DNA of 64,000 bases from Pachyseris speciosa (lineage: Eukaryota; Cnidaria; Anthozoa; Scleractinia; Pachyseridae), in contig JAEMWC010001488.1 in assembly GCA_016490735.1 (NCBI GenBank), forward strand, positions 50,001 to 114,000, read 5' to 3'. The notes under the pieces were generated by a model, which saw only the letters and a program-made list of their open reading frames with translations, did no database searches and was not told the origin of the DNA. The translations under genes were made by a program, and so were the position numbers. Positions 32,167-43,662 of the stretch are shown here, one piece after another. Within the stretch, counting starts at the first letter, position 1, and each line of letters starts with the position of its first letter.

Positions 32167-32984
32167 GAACTTTACTAAAACACCACACGAGTACTACGAC
32201 GGTAACATACGCGTAACATACGATACATACAAGTAATATACGAATACATACGAGTAAAACACAGGTAACATACGATCAAATATGGGTCATACGCATGAAA
32301 TCCTAAAGTCAAATACAAGAAATTAAATCTTTTCCCGAAATCTTCGATTTGTTTCTTACTGCTCAGTGTATTCATTAATTCAAGGGTCTAGTGTGGGGAG
32401 AAATTAGCATTTGAGGGAGTGTGTGTTTGCCTGTGTGAGATGGGGAGGGGAGGGGTGGGGGGACTTCATTGGTGCTTCGTATGAGCCTATTGATGCATAA
32501 AATAGCAGTAACATCAAGTGAAAATAAAAGAGATTAAAAAATAAAAAATGTAGCTCTTGTCTCACCGAATATTAATAGCTTTCTCTCAAAATGCTGTACG
32601 TTTGGTCTACTTTCCCATTTTATCGTATTACCAGGCACGTGTGTCACAACAGGGAACCACATACCCCAGTCGAACCTGTATCCCATCACCCCCCATGACC
32701 CCATCCCACATCACACAAACACACACACACTCAAATGCTAACTTCTCCCCACACTACACCCTTGAATTAATTAATACACCGGGGTATAAAAAAACAAATT
32801 GAAGATTTCGGAGAAAAATCCAATTTCTTGTATTTTACTTTGAAGTTTTTTTTTTTTTTTTTTTTTTTGCATATTATCCACATTTGACCGTATGTTACCG
32901 GTGTGTTACTCGTATGTATTCGTATGGTACTTGTATGTACTCGTATGTTACTCGTAGTATTCGTGTGGTGTTTTAGTAACTATC
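32167..32984. mobile_element. Foldback element, 818 bp, TCGAATTATG duplication
   Basis: Arms contain TTACTAAAACACCACACGA followed by degenerate GTAACATACGAGTACATAC tandem units; the right arm is the inverted equivalent. The 10 bp TCGAATTATG is directly repeated at 32157-32166 and 32985-32994. The core has a G-rich strand patch, a CA repeat near 32713-32730 and a T run of about 24 near 32847-32869. It is non-coding. Confidence 0.85.
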
Positions 32985-32994
32985 TCGAATTATG

Positions 32995-33711
32995 TTCCAC
33001 AATAACTACGCGGTTTACTAGCATTCGAAAGCTGCAATCACACAAACAGTTTGGGGCGAAACGACTCAGTTTGCACTGCTAAATAGTACTGATCAGTTGA
33101 CCGGCGAAGAGGTTATGAACAATCAGCTTACGTCAATCCTTCTAAAAATTTAAGTATTAAAAACCCGTGCTTTATTAAAAGAAAATACACTCTGATGCCC
33201 TCATGTTCTCTTTTCTTTTCCAAGAATTTTGAAAAAGCATTAAGACGGTAACACAATCAACTCGAACCCTTATTCCAAAGAAAAATGAAAATTATGACGT
33301 GTTTTAGTCAATAATCAACTTTTGCAAAAAGAATACCACTACTAATTTACAGTTATTGGTTTTTGATCGATGTCCTTGCACAAATGTGTTAATAAGACCT
33401 TCCACAAATTTAATATAACGTATTTTTGCTTTGCCAGCGAGAACATTTTTCATCAAATAAAGCAAATATTCTTATTGGCCCTCAGACTCCATCCGTTAGA
33501 ATTAGAATATTTAAACATTTGTATTCAAGGAAACAAATCTATACTAAAAGAGCATTATTCTTACAGGCGATAGAGTTGTGTCATATTACTAAAAGCTCCT
33601 GCCGGCAAGTCTTCCAATGTGTTATTGGACAAGTCCCTGAAAAACAGATAAAAAGGCTTTTTTAAGAACATTGTGACCAAAGTGATCGAGTAATTATATC
33701 ATTTTTGACAT

Positions 33712-33750
<39 letters not shown>

Positions 33751-34552
33751 TAGGCTTCGCCATTTGGCGGGTAAATCTTACAGAGCGACAGCTGCAAGAA
33801 AAGATCCCCGTCATCAGCATTATTTTATAGCATGCAGTTTGAGGGGGCTGGGGAGGGGGAGAGAGAGGGGGGTGGGGGAGAGGGGGAGAGAGAGAGAGTG
33901 GTCACAAACTGAATCATGACCCGATTCTTTTACAGATTTTACAACAGTTCAGAATCCCGTAATCTTTGTGACGCTTGGGGCGCGTCACAAGATTTGATTC
34001 ATGTTCGATTGGTCTGGACAGGGCTCGGTTTGGTCTTCTTTGGGCGAATGGAGGGGGGAGGAGGGTTGAACTGATCTGATTCCCTTATTTCACTTAGAAA
34101 GAGAACAGCGTTTTCATTGGTGAAATCATGTGAGAACTAAGTCATGATTTCCGAAAGGGGCCTTCTTGGTTCGACCATTGTGGATTATTGGACCGTATCT
34201 TTCCATTGTAAGAGAAAACTGCCTGTCAAAACAACAAAAAGGTTTCACTTAACATCAATCCACCCAATTGCTAAGCATTTTAAAAGTTTTGGTTGAGCTC
34301 CTTCACATATTATAATCTTATTTCTATCCTCCATTTAATTCCTATCCCGTTCAATGTTCCAGTGAGGTTTATAAAACATTTCCATTTTATCTAAAGGCTC
34401 ATCTTTTCGTTAACCCATCAAATTGCTTAAGTATGGTATAGATTTCTGATGAAATGGAAGTCTCTTTACCAATGCATTCCAAATTTCACAGAACAAAATT
34501 TTCAAGCACCTTCTTTGGAGGTAGAATATGTAACAATTCCTGCGAAATCGAG
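32995..34552. other. Simple repeats, no recognisable gene
   Basis: (TTTA)n at about 33711-33752 and a GA-rich purine tract at about 33840-33900. Open frames at 33370-33665 overlap and match nothing I recognise. Confidence 0.5.
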
Positions 34553-34868
34553 GGGAATATCGCCTGATACTTAGCCAACGAGGCCGTAGGAAAAGTGGGC
34601 TAAAATCAGGCGATATTCCGCAATATTGAGCAGGATAATTGTTTTATTATTCAACACATTAATGAAAAGCACTATTTTCGGCGTTTATTGACCCCCCCCC
34701 CCCCCAAAAAAAAAAAAAAAAACGAAAAAAAAAAATAGCTGGAAAAGCCGCCATTTTTCTCCGTGACGCACAAAATTACGTGCATCGCAGGATATCTGTT
34801 GAGCGCGCACGCCGAATATTGAGGATGCTATGACCCTATTTGGACATTGTCACAATGTGTTGAATAAT
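34553..34868. mobile_element. Compound inverted-repeat MITE
   Basis: GGAATATCGCCTGATACTTAGCC pairs with GGCTAAAATCAGGCGATATTCC (34553-34622). A wider pair, TTATTCAACACATT near 34646 and AATGTGTTGAATAATA near 34855, encloses a C-run/A-run near 34692-34720. Probably one or two degraded MITEs; limits are approximate. Confidence 0.5.
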
Positions 34869-36315
34869 ATTACCGAATATTGAGCAATGTTAAGTAGCCA
34901 GTATGGTGATGGTCCTTACAGTTGATATGTATTAGCTGGCAACAGTCCTGGGACAGACCTCAGTTGCTTTCCTGTACACGATACCTTTACCAAGGACGGA
35001 TTATCCCTCACACCAGCGGGAACACAGACACATTGCTTTGGACATGCTAACAAAAGTGATCAGAAGAACATTTACAAAAAGTGTGTTCTCGTTATCCGTT
35101 TTCGAGACGAAGTGCAAACTACTTTAGGATACTGCATCATTTTACCATATGAATAGGAGTGAATTATTCGAATTACACTATAGAAAGGTCCCTTAAGGCG
35201 TTTAAGTATCCTGCATTTCACAGCAGACCGTGGAATCTCGCAGTACACCGTAGGGTCCATGGATTGAGTTCGATTGGGTTCGATTGACTATGCAGGGAAA
35301 GTGAAGCTATTGCAGAAACGGATGAAATTTTGCCAGAACGAATTGGAAAGACTAGCAAGTGTGAATGAGAAAGCGAAATTCCTGCCTGGGTTGATATCAA
35401 CTGTTCGTTTCAATTATCACAGTTCATTACTGGTTGTTTTCCAAGAAAGTAAGAAACACTGCCGTGATGACAAAAGTCAATTAGAAAAGCAAAACAATAA
35501 AACCAACGAAGACTGAACAAAAGCCAAACAGAGACTCAAGCGTAAATTAAACAAGTTTTAAATAGCGATAGCTTCGAGTGTTTACAAACATTAAAAAGCA
35601 TGATTACTGATGTGACTGTCATTTCATACACATCTGTTGGGTTTTCTCTAAGCGGTCTAAACCGGACGAACTTGTCAACTTACCTCTACTGAAAACAAAG
35701 CTAAGCCAGAGAAAGGACGCGAAATGCGCGGACTAAGGTCATAAATGTACAAGACATTTCTTCATTCTGACAATGAACTTGTTTGTTTTGGACGTCTTAT
35801 GCTTCCATTGAGCCCCCTGTTATAACCCTTAACCAACATACATTACTCTTTAATTTCATTCAAACTCGTACAGCTTTCATTTCTCTTGCACGGTTGGGGA
35901 TCTCTATTGAAGGAGAAAAGGAACGAACTGTTCATAGGGTACTCCGTGCATAATGAGCGAAAGCCAGTGGTACTGACATGTATTGATCTATATGGCACCT
36001 TATCTTGTTCAGCTGGGAATCATACAACTGGAATTTCTACTACAAGGCTCAATGATTTGAGTCACATAAAATTTGCAGCATTTAACGCAGGCACCACGGG
36101 AAAAACGATTTGGTATTTATCACATTTCAGTGTTTCGCAAAATACGTAAAGTAAAAACTTATAAGTTAGCTTTTGAGAAGGCGAGAAATGAAAACAAGCA
36201 AGACTTACAAGACAACCCAATCCTTTGAAATGAATTAATTGTAAAAACAAAATGGGAACGCTTCCGCACAATTCAGTGTAAAAGACAACAGTTAGACACA
36301 ATTGGGTTTCCTCAC
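34869..36315. other. No recognisable feature
   Basis: Small open frames (35274-35516 plus, 35886-36149 plus) show no domain I recognise. The region would be the intron or downstream flank of the Ig exon on the minus strand. Confidence 0.3.
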
Positions 36316-36549
36316 CACTGATTAGTACTCGCTCGTCGGTTCCATCCTTGTTTCTTGCCCGGCATTTGTAGATACCGTCCCCGCTTACTTGGATGCTTGC
36401 ATAGTTTGTCCCTCTTGCCACAACCGTTGAGTTCCTTATTATAGTTATGTTTATAGGAGGAATTCCAGTGGATGAACACCAAAGTTTTCCGTATCCCTCC
36501 CGAAACGCAATCCCAGGACCTGACCACGGCAAAACCACCTTTGGGGAAA
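36316..36549 (-). CDS. Immunoglobulin-domain exon of a host gene
   Basis: Read on the minus strand, a pyrimidine-rich acceptor (TTGTTTTCTTTAG) precedes a 234 bp open segment that ends before the donor GTGAGG. It is phase 1 at both ends, the hallmark of Ig-domain exons. The 78 codons contain GKLWCSSTGIPPINIT (first Cys), then VSGDGIYKCRARNKDGTD (the D-x-G-x-Y-x-C motif, second Cys). It is one Ig-like domain of a secreted or surface protein. No other exon of the gene could be assigned in this window. Confidence 0.8.
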
Positions 36550-36663
36550 CTAAAGAAAACAAGATATCTTGAGGCACTGAACATTGAAATCACAAACCCG
36601 TGCCTACAAACAGTAATGAGAAACATGATAAAAGAATACACGTTTAAAAAAATAACTCATTGA
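36550..36663. other. Presumed intron next to the Ig exon
   Basis: Contains the acceptor tract of the Ig exon on the minus strand; nothing else seen. Confidence 0.4.
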
Positions 36664-37090
36664 ATGAGTGTCTTTATATTTGATAAAGACATGACTTTTC
36701 GATTTTCTAGGCCAAAATGACCCAAAATCTATATTTCAGTGTAAGAATGGATAGATGTACAGTAAAGCTCTTTAAGCCTTTCGATGAATTCGCAATTCGC
36801 GTTTTATCAAGTCCTAAAACACTCGGCTGCGTTTCGTGTTTTAAAATTGCTTTTAAAAAATCATTAATAATTTACGAAGGAAATACAAAAGAAATCAATT
36901 TTTAATGAGTGTCTTTATATCTGATAAAGACACGGCTAAATTCTAGGCCAAAATAACCCCAAATCTAAATTTTAGTATAAGAATGGATAGATGTACAGTA
37001 AAGTTTTTTAAGCCGTTCAATAAATTCGCAATTCGTGTTTTATCAAGTCTTAAAACACTTGGCTGCGCCTCATGTCTTAAACTTGATAAA
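36664..37090. repeat. Tandem duplication, 240 bp unit with hairpin
   Basis: Two copies start AATGAGTGTCTTTATAT at about 36664 and 36904. Each begins with GTGTCTTTATATNTGATAAAGACA, a near-perfect hairpin, and shares AAGAATGGATAGATGTACAG and CGCAATTCG. Probably a repeat with a hairpin end, duplicated locally. Confidence 0.75.
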
Positions 37091-37869
37091 AGACTCCTGC
37101 TCATTTATTAAACATTACATAAGATTCGTTGTTTATCGTGTTTATCGCTGCTGTTTGTGTTTTATTCTTAATTAATGAAAAACTATCGAAGAAATTACAA
37201 ACTGAAAAATCTCTGCACTAATACGACAGAGAAACCTTCCTAAATTACTTGAGCATGTTGCAAAACAATACAAACTCTGATTAGCCAGACGTTAGAAAAG
37301 GGAGGGAAGATGTGCATTCTCTCCCGACGGGTTTCATAAAGGCGCCCGATTCTTCCTCTCCTCTTTCCTCCACAGAGACTAACTACCGATGTGAAAAAAT
37401 AACTAGTTCTTCAAAATGATGATCTGTTATAAATAAGGAAATAAAATCTACCATTATATCTACAGAGAGCTCGTATATCAAAATAAAGCTTTTTAGAACC
37501 TTGACAAAACAGCTCATGATTGATGTTTTTGTTTTGCATAAATATTTAACAATTATTCTACGACGGCGTGCTGAATATGAAGTGACAAAGTAAACCAACA
37601 AAGCGCGTAGCGCCGAGTAGGTTATAACCATTTCATATCCGGCAAGACCAAGTAGAATAATTGTCTTATTCAAAACTCTACAACGCATAATTGAGAATCT
37701 TAACAAAAAAGCGAAACTGAAGGAACCCAGAGAAAAAGAAACGAACAAAGGAAATATTTGGCCATCAAGTGACGAATCAAAAAGTGTGCGATTACCTTTG
37801 GTTGTGTCCCAACGTGGAAGCTTCACTTAAAGGTCGTTTTGGAAAAAGTGCTGAGTTTATTTGCTCTGA
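37091..37869. other. No recognisable feature
   Basis: AT-rich. A minus-strand open frame at 37383-37826 has hydrophobic stretches but no recognised domain. Confidence 0.3.
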
Positions 37870-38127
37870 ATGGTTGTAAATGGCAGTGGTTTGCAAAAAA
37901 AAATATTGATTGTTAAAAGTGGGAGGAACGTAAATGTACGAGCCGAAGGAACCGTACTTGTAATCCATCAAAACAACGGCACCATGTGCGAATTTCAAAA
38001 TGAAGACACAATTTCGATTTATTTTGATGGAGTGGAACATTGTCTCACTAAACCTGGTCAGAAACAAGATATAGGAGGGATAAGCAAGGCAAATGTCCCG
38101 GTTATGCTTCAAGAAATGGATTCTTGA
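37870..38127 (+). CDS. Unrecognised ORF with coding-like codon pattern
   Basis: An ATG-started 85-codon frame. The middle (GTVLVIHQNNGTMCEFQNED, then YFDGVEHCLTKPGQK) has the purine-first codon bias typical of coding DNA. No domain, splice partner or repeat family was recognised. The minus strand is also open here, so either strand or neither may code. Confidence 0.2.
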   Translation: MVVNGSGLQKKILIVKSGRNVNVRAEGTVLVIHQNNGTMCEFQNEDTISIYFDGVEHCLTKPGQKQDIGGISKANVPVMLQEMDS

Positions 38128-38903
38128 AATCACTTTGTGATGCGTGGCACAAAAACTGGTCACGCGGCCGAACAGAATAACAAAAACAACAAGAAGAGCG
38201 ATTTTTCTCGTTTTTACAAAATATCGCACAGTATTTGTAAGGATCGAAAGCTTGAAGCTGATGATTAATACGTTGCATCCACTGCAGGTAAAAGAACATT
38301 TTCAACTTATGTTAATTTGTAGTTTTCAAACGGCTTTTAATGTCGATGGTCAGATAGATTTCTAACAGTGAATGCCGCTTTAACCTTTGTTGAAATAGTG
38401 GCTGTTCACTTTGTTTTGAATAGACTGGCCCATGAGCAAGTGTTTGCTTTCGCGCATCAATTCGGCTTTTAATTGTTAAACACAAAATAAATAAATAAAA
38501 AAAACCTGACAACATAATTTAATGTTGCTTGCAAAACACACTTAAATAATTTTTAATTGCTATACCAATTTAATAATCGTTTGGCCAATCCGCTGGGGGA
38601 GCCGGTGAGGGTCATTTGTCTTTAATTCAAATTTAATAAGACCGTTATGATCGACCACCTCGGGCGATATCCTATGCCGATGGCGATGTGGCAGCGAATG
38701 TGAAAATTCGCGGCCTTACTGTAGGTCTTTATAAGCAAGCTGTTTACAAGTTTTTTGGTATCGATGTTCGAAAATTATCTGGCCTTCATTTGCCCGAGGC
38801 TTGATGACGGGAGACGAGTGGAAGTGGGAGAAAATGGACAAAATTCAGAAGGCGTTCAGCTGCGGCGGCTATTTTAATTGACTTAATTGCATACCTTGTA
38901 GAG
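38128..38903. other. No recognisable feature
   Basis: AT-rich; a minus-strand open frame with a hydrophobic segment near 38200 lacks an ATG start. Confidence 0.3.
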
Positions 38904-40698
38904 TACAGCGGTGATTATTATTATTAAAAAAATTATATTGCCGTGAACACCTAAAATATGTCTGGAATGTTAATTGTGTTGTAACCAATCACAGGCGAGA
39001 TCTTCAAACCACAGAAACCACAGGCAACGAACGGTTTCCTATCGGTCACGGAACAAATTATTTTCGTTTTGTTTAACATGTTTAAGGATACAAGCTGTCT
39101 TATTAGGAATTTAAAACACCACTGCTCCCCAAGATCAGTGCTGAGGACCGCATTCAGCACATCGTTCGATTTTAGAAAGAAAAGTTTAGAAGCCAACGCG
39201 ACGCGACGACGACCGGCTTTCCATGTAACGACATATTACAACAATCGTGTAATCTTAGAAAAATAAATTTTCAGATATGCATTCAACAATGTAAAGCCGT
39301 TGGGTTGTAACATGCGAGTTTATGGACATTTACGGAGATTCTTTTGGTAAGAAGAACTGCGATCGGAGATAATCATGTTTTTTTTTTCTTTTGCGCGCAA
39401 AATGTGCTAATAATCGCATCCAAAGGGGACTTAAAATCTTCTTGGCTAAATCCCCTCATAACTAATTTCCTACAGCATATAATCCCCCTGATATCAAATG
39501 CATAAATGCCTTCAGAGAAAAAGCAAAATTATATTTTGGAAGGAATACCGAAAATTGGGCTGTTTACTTTGCGCGATGTGTCAATCATTCCATAGATGTT
39601 GAATTTGTTCGGTCGTTTTCCAGTTTGCGATCTTGCGATCAAGGAACTTCTGCCGAACTTCTTGTTCTACAAAAAAATATTAGCGAGGATTATGTTATCA
39701 GAAACGAAAACAGCGAAAAGAACAACTCTCGAATTTCAACTTTATTATTAGCTACCAAAAAAAAAAGAATAATAAATTACCAAAATAGTAAATCTCCCTG
39801 ACCTAACAAAAAAGTGTTAACGCTTGCTGCAATAGCCGCGAAGTGCTGGGAATCAGAAAATTCTAGCGGCTTACCTTGCAACATTGTAACTTGCGATCAG
39901 GCGTAACTACCGATTTCGATCGTTACAAAAAGTTTGAAAATTCGCACGCCAAACCGTCGCGTGCGTCGGCCCGGCACTTCGGCTTTGTAATTTATTTCAA
40001 AATCGTTCAAACCTGTATTCGTCGCTATTATAGCACACACTGTAAACAAATAGAAAGGAAAAGCAATTGTTTACTTGTAAAGAGACTGAATGTTAAAACA
40101 AAACGAAAATAATTTGTTCCGTGATAGATAGGAAACCGTTCGTTGCCTGTGGTTTCTGTGGTTAGGCTTTTGTACATTATGGTAGCATTTTGTCGAGCAT
40201 TTTTGAGGAAAAAGCATTGAGCATTATTCGAGCATTTTAGTGGCATTTTCCCGGAAAATTATTTTTTTTTCCTAGAAATTAAGAAGAAAATTATTTTGTT
40301 TAGAGAAAATGAAGACTAAAACTCAAAATTCACAGGTGATTTCGAGGATTATGTTTTTTGGCTGTATTTATGAACTTGTATACGTTGTTGTTGTTACTTG
40401 CATCACTTGTACGTTTTTGTAAGTGTGAACAGTTAACACCATGTTAAAAACCTTGAAATTAATTAAAAAAACGTTTATATAATGAGCATTATCCGAGCAT
40501 TTTAGTGGCTTTTTTTGGGAGGACCGAGCATTTTAGTGGGAAAATTGGAGCATTAAGGTGGAACATTTTAGTGGGGAAACAAAAGCATAATGTACAAAAG
40601 CCTATCTGTGGTGTGAAGATCTCCCCTGTGATTGGTTACAACACAATAAACATTCCAGACATATTTTAGGTGTTCACGCCAGTATAATCACAGCTGTA
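38904..40698. mobile_element. Inverted-repeat element with about 170 bp arms
   Basis: Left arm 38904-39080 and right arm 40089-40698 are reverse complements once the 442 bp hAT-like insertion in the right arm is removed. Shared inner words include CACGGAACAAATTATTTTCG; outer words include GTGAACACCTAAAATATGTC. The 1 kb core has no recognised coding. No target duplication was identified. Confidence 0.7.
40163..40604. mobile_element. hAT-like MITE, 442 bp, with 8 bp duplication
   Basis: The left end is TAGGCTTTTGTACATTATG and the right end its exact reverse complement. TCTGTGGT is duplicated at 40155-40162 and 40605-40612. The other arm of the host inverted repeat holds the uninserted site as a single ACCACAGA at 39008-39015. 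Repeated CGAGCATTTTAGTGG words fill the ends. An 8 bp duplication points to the hAT superfamily. A partial copy lies at 46757. Confidence 0.9.
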
Positions 40699-41262
40699 AT
40701 CTTATTCTTGGCTTTCAGTCATGCAAAAAAAAAAATATAATCATCAACCATTAGATAAAGTCAAGAAATTGAGATATTGTAGAATAGTAATAAATAAACA
40801 ACATGTTTAAGTCTCAGGGCTGTGCGGTATCCCGTACTCGAGTTATTCGGCAAAATCTACCACTCAAACTTATAGCGTTTAGTATGGAAACGCCATGTTA
40901 GTGTCCTCCTGAGGGGCACAAATATGGCGGCCGGACACGAGTGAGAACATCTGGAATTTACTTTTGCTATCCCAAAGGCTTTCTCCTCTATTTTCAGCTT
41001 GCAAACATTCACATAGACGCTTCTCTTGTCATGTTGGCTTTTCAGACGGGGAATCGATGTTTTCATGTACGTGACATGCTTGTGAGCAGACATGTTTATG
41101 TCACACACTGTAATAAAATCTAAAATTCAAATTGCTCTATTTTCAAAACAAAGCAAGCTACCGAGCTGAAAACATGCAAGCAGATACATTTCTAAAACGT
41201 CTTTTTACGTGATGAAGATAAAAATGCAAAAGTCTGGTTAATTTTGAATTTTAGTTTTTTAT
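40699..41262. other. No recognisable feature
   Basis: Contains AATATGGCGGCCGG near 40921, a GC-rich patch that can mark promoters, but no supported coding follows. Confidence 0.3.
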
Positions 41263-41271
41263 GACGTCATG

Positions 41272-41375
41272 TAGCCTGCGCTCGCAGACGTATTTCCGGT
41301 TGTCGCTCCTCTCCGCCCGAAAAGTAACGGGCGGAGAGAAGCGAAAACCGGAAATACTTCTGCGAGCGCAGACTA
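41272..41375. mobile_element. 104 bp hairpin MITE with 9 bp duplication
   Basis: TAGCCTGCGCTCGCAGACG to CTGCGAGCGCAGACTA folds almost end to end around CGAAAAGTAACG, with stem words TTTCCGGTT and CTCTCCGCCC. GACGTCATG is duplicated at 41263-41271 and 41376-41384. A 9 bp duplication is typical of Mutator-like and some foldback elements. Confidence 0.9.
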
Positions 41376-41580
41376 GACGTCATGTGGAAACCAAAAATAT
41401 CATTGTCGGAAGGCTCAGCGGCAAGCGACTCAAAACGCCATAAAAACGCGAAAGACCACACTATGAGCATAAGGTAAGTGATCTTTATTCATCTGGCTTA
41501 CATTATATCTACATTTGGGATTAAGAGGTGTAAAAATCCGGTATTTTAGGAACATTTCTCCCGATCACGTCAATCAAGCC
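41376..41580. other. Flank of foldback element
   Basis: 41526-41580 on the minus strand may be the end of a short reading frame interrupted by the next element (see Findings). Confidence 0.3.
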
Positions 41581-42789
41581 GGCGTCCACAAAGACTGGAT
41601 CGGAACGGATCACGGATCGGATCACGGATAGGATCACGGACCGGATCACGGATCGGAAAAAAGTAATAAACAAAAAGTATATTACAATGAACATTGGAGA
41701 TAATGCTGACATACTGCGACCTATTGCGTGACATATTGGAGCTCAGGCACTACTGAATGTGATTTCCCGCCATGGAACGTGATTTCCCGACATGTAGTCA
41801 CCTTAACGGCTGTCGCCATGGACGAAAGCAAGCGGAAGGTACGCATTATTTTACCATTCGGTTATAATTCCTTTTTTAATATCATCTCACGTGTTTATTT
41901 ACTTTTTCTATATTTGATATTACTGATCTTAGCAAGGGCAAGAGGAGAGACGAAAAACGAGGTGGCGAGTAACGTTTTTTAGATGTGACTATTAAAGTGT
42001 AGTGTACGCGAGCGATTTATTTACTTAAATCCATGTTAGCTTCTTCAGCTCCTCTTTACCTAAATCGCAGTTATTACACCCAAATAATTTAAATTCCGCG
42101 AGGATATGGAATTCAGTGATGAACTTAGAGATCACACAATAATTTTGGCCGTCTAGTTATGATATCATCACGTATTTTTCGTATTGTAATATTATAATAA
42201 TCTTACAGACCCCTTGGCTGTTTTAATAAGTTTATCACTGGCTTCCATATACTCGTGGAATATAAATCGTTTAGCGTGCTGCGATTTAGGTAAAGAGGGG
42301 CTGAGCGAGTTCATAGAAGAAGCCAACATGGATTTAAGTAAATAAATCGCTCACGTACACTGTACACTTTTATCATCACATCTAAAAAAAGGTTACTCCC
42401 CACCTTGTTTTTCGTCTCTTCTCTTGCCCTTGCTAAAATGATATCAAATATTGAATAGGTAACACGTGAGATGATATTAAAAAAGAAATTATAACTGAAT
42501 GATAAAATAATGCGTACCTTCCGCTTGCTTTCGTCCATGGCGACAGCCATGAAGGTGACTTCATGTCGGGAAATCACTTGCTATGGCGGGAAATCACTGT
42601 CAGTTGTGCCTGAGCTCCAATAAGTCACGCAATATTCCAATGTTAATTGTAATATACTTATTGTTTATTACTTTTTTTCTCCATCCGTGATCCGGTCCGT
42701 GATCCGATCCGTGATCCGATCCGTGATCCGTTCCGCGATCCGATCCGTGATCCGATCCGATCTAGTCCGATCCTGCTTTTGTCGACGCC
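41581..42789. mobile_element. Foldback element, 1209 bp, 12 bp direct repeat
   Basis: Ends GGCGTCCACAAAG and CTTTTGTCGACGCC are inverted, followed inward by degenerate GATCGGATCACGGATC tandem units and then by matched unique sequence to about 42067 and from about 42284; each arm is about 490 bp. GTCAATCAAGCC is directly repeated at 41569-41580 and 42790-42801. Each arm contains a short frame ATGGACGAAAGCAAGCGGAAG followed by GTACGC, exon-like, but otherwise no coding. Confidence 0.9.
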
Positions 42790-42888
42790 GTCAATCAAGC
42801 CGAGAACAGCCGTTTCAAAATAGAGAGAATATTTGAGATTCAATAGCGTGCGTGACCTCACGCAGTTCGGATTGTCTGCCTGTGGTTG

Positions 42889-43662
42889 AACCCCGATAAC
42901 TCGAACCCTCGGTCACTCGAATTCCCCACTAACTCGAAGCAAAACTGATTTCCCTTGCATTTGCCTCATATATTTGCCGTAATTCTAACCCCTATAACTC
43001 GAAACCCCGCTAACTCGAAGCGATTTTTACTTCCCTTCAGGTACTTTCCTTTGTAATTTTACCGTCGATAACTCGAAGTCAATTTTTACTTTTGCTGACT
43101 ATTAAATGAGCCACAACATTTTGCACCGGAAGATTACATTTAATCTCATCTAAATATTATGACAAATTGACCTTTGTCGATATCACACGATTGTATGTCC
43201 GTAAACAACCAGTTTTGACAGTTCTTCCAGGCGAAGAGAAATAATGGCACGTAATCTGGAAGCGATCTGTTTTTTGTCATTACTTGTGAATCTTACCAAG
43301 TTCATTCTTGAGAACAATGTTTCCTCTTCCCCTCAAAATTCAATGTGTATGGCACTTACATCCTTTCAATTTCCCTTGGCAATGATTCCAACCTCCAACC
43401 CTCTTTTCCTCCCTTGTCGTCGAGAGAGAGAACCTGGTTGGACCTGATCACGTGACCAATAAAAAAAACAACAATACCGCAAGTAGGGTTGGGTCATTAA
43501 AGCCGTTTCGTCACAGCAACAGTTTCTTGACTTTGCCACCCCTCTCTACCATCAAATTTTTTACCACCAGATGTTGGGTGGTCACGTGATCAGGTTCAAC
43601 CATTTCTCGTCGAGAAGGGAGGAAAAGAGAGAGAGCCTGGGTTCGAGGTTGCCGGGGTTCAT
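42889..43662. mobile_element. pogo/Tigger-like element remnant with nested inverted repeat
   Basis: GTTGAACCCCGATAACTCGAA at the left and the near reverse complement (TCGAGGTTGCCGGGGTTCAT) at the right resemble Tigger-like termini; AACTCGAA words recur to 43078. Nested inside, 43396-43640 is an inverted repeat (CTCTTTTCCTCCCTTGTCG, ACCTGATCACGTGACC). A 67-codon frame at 43244 is not a recognised transposase. Confidence 0.45.

Noticed and set aside
37792..38229. Signal-peptide-like minus-strand frame (TRKIALLVVFVILFGRVTSF) as first exon of the Ig gene
   Set aside because: The apparent start is GTG, no phase-1 donor fits the Ig exon, and the plus strand looks more coding-like.
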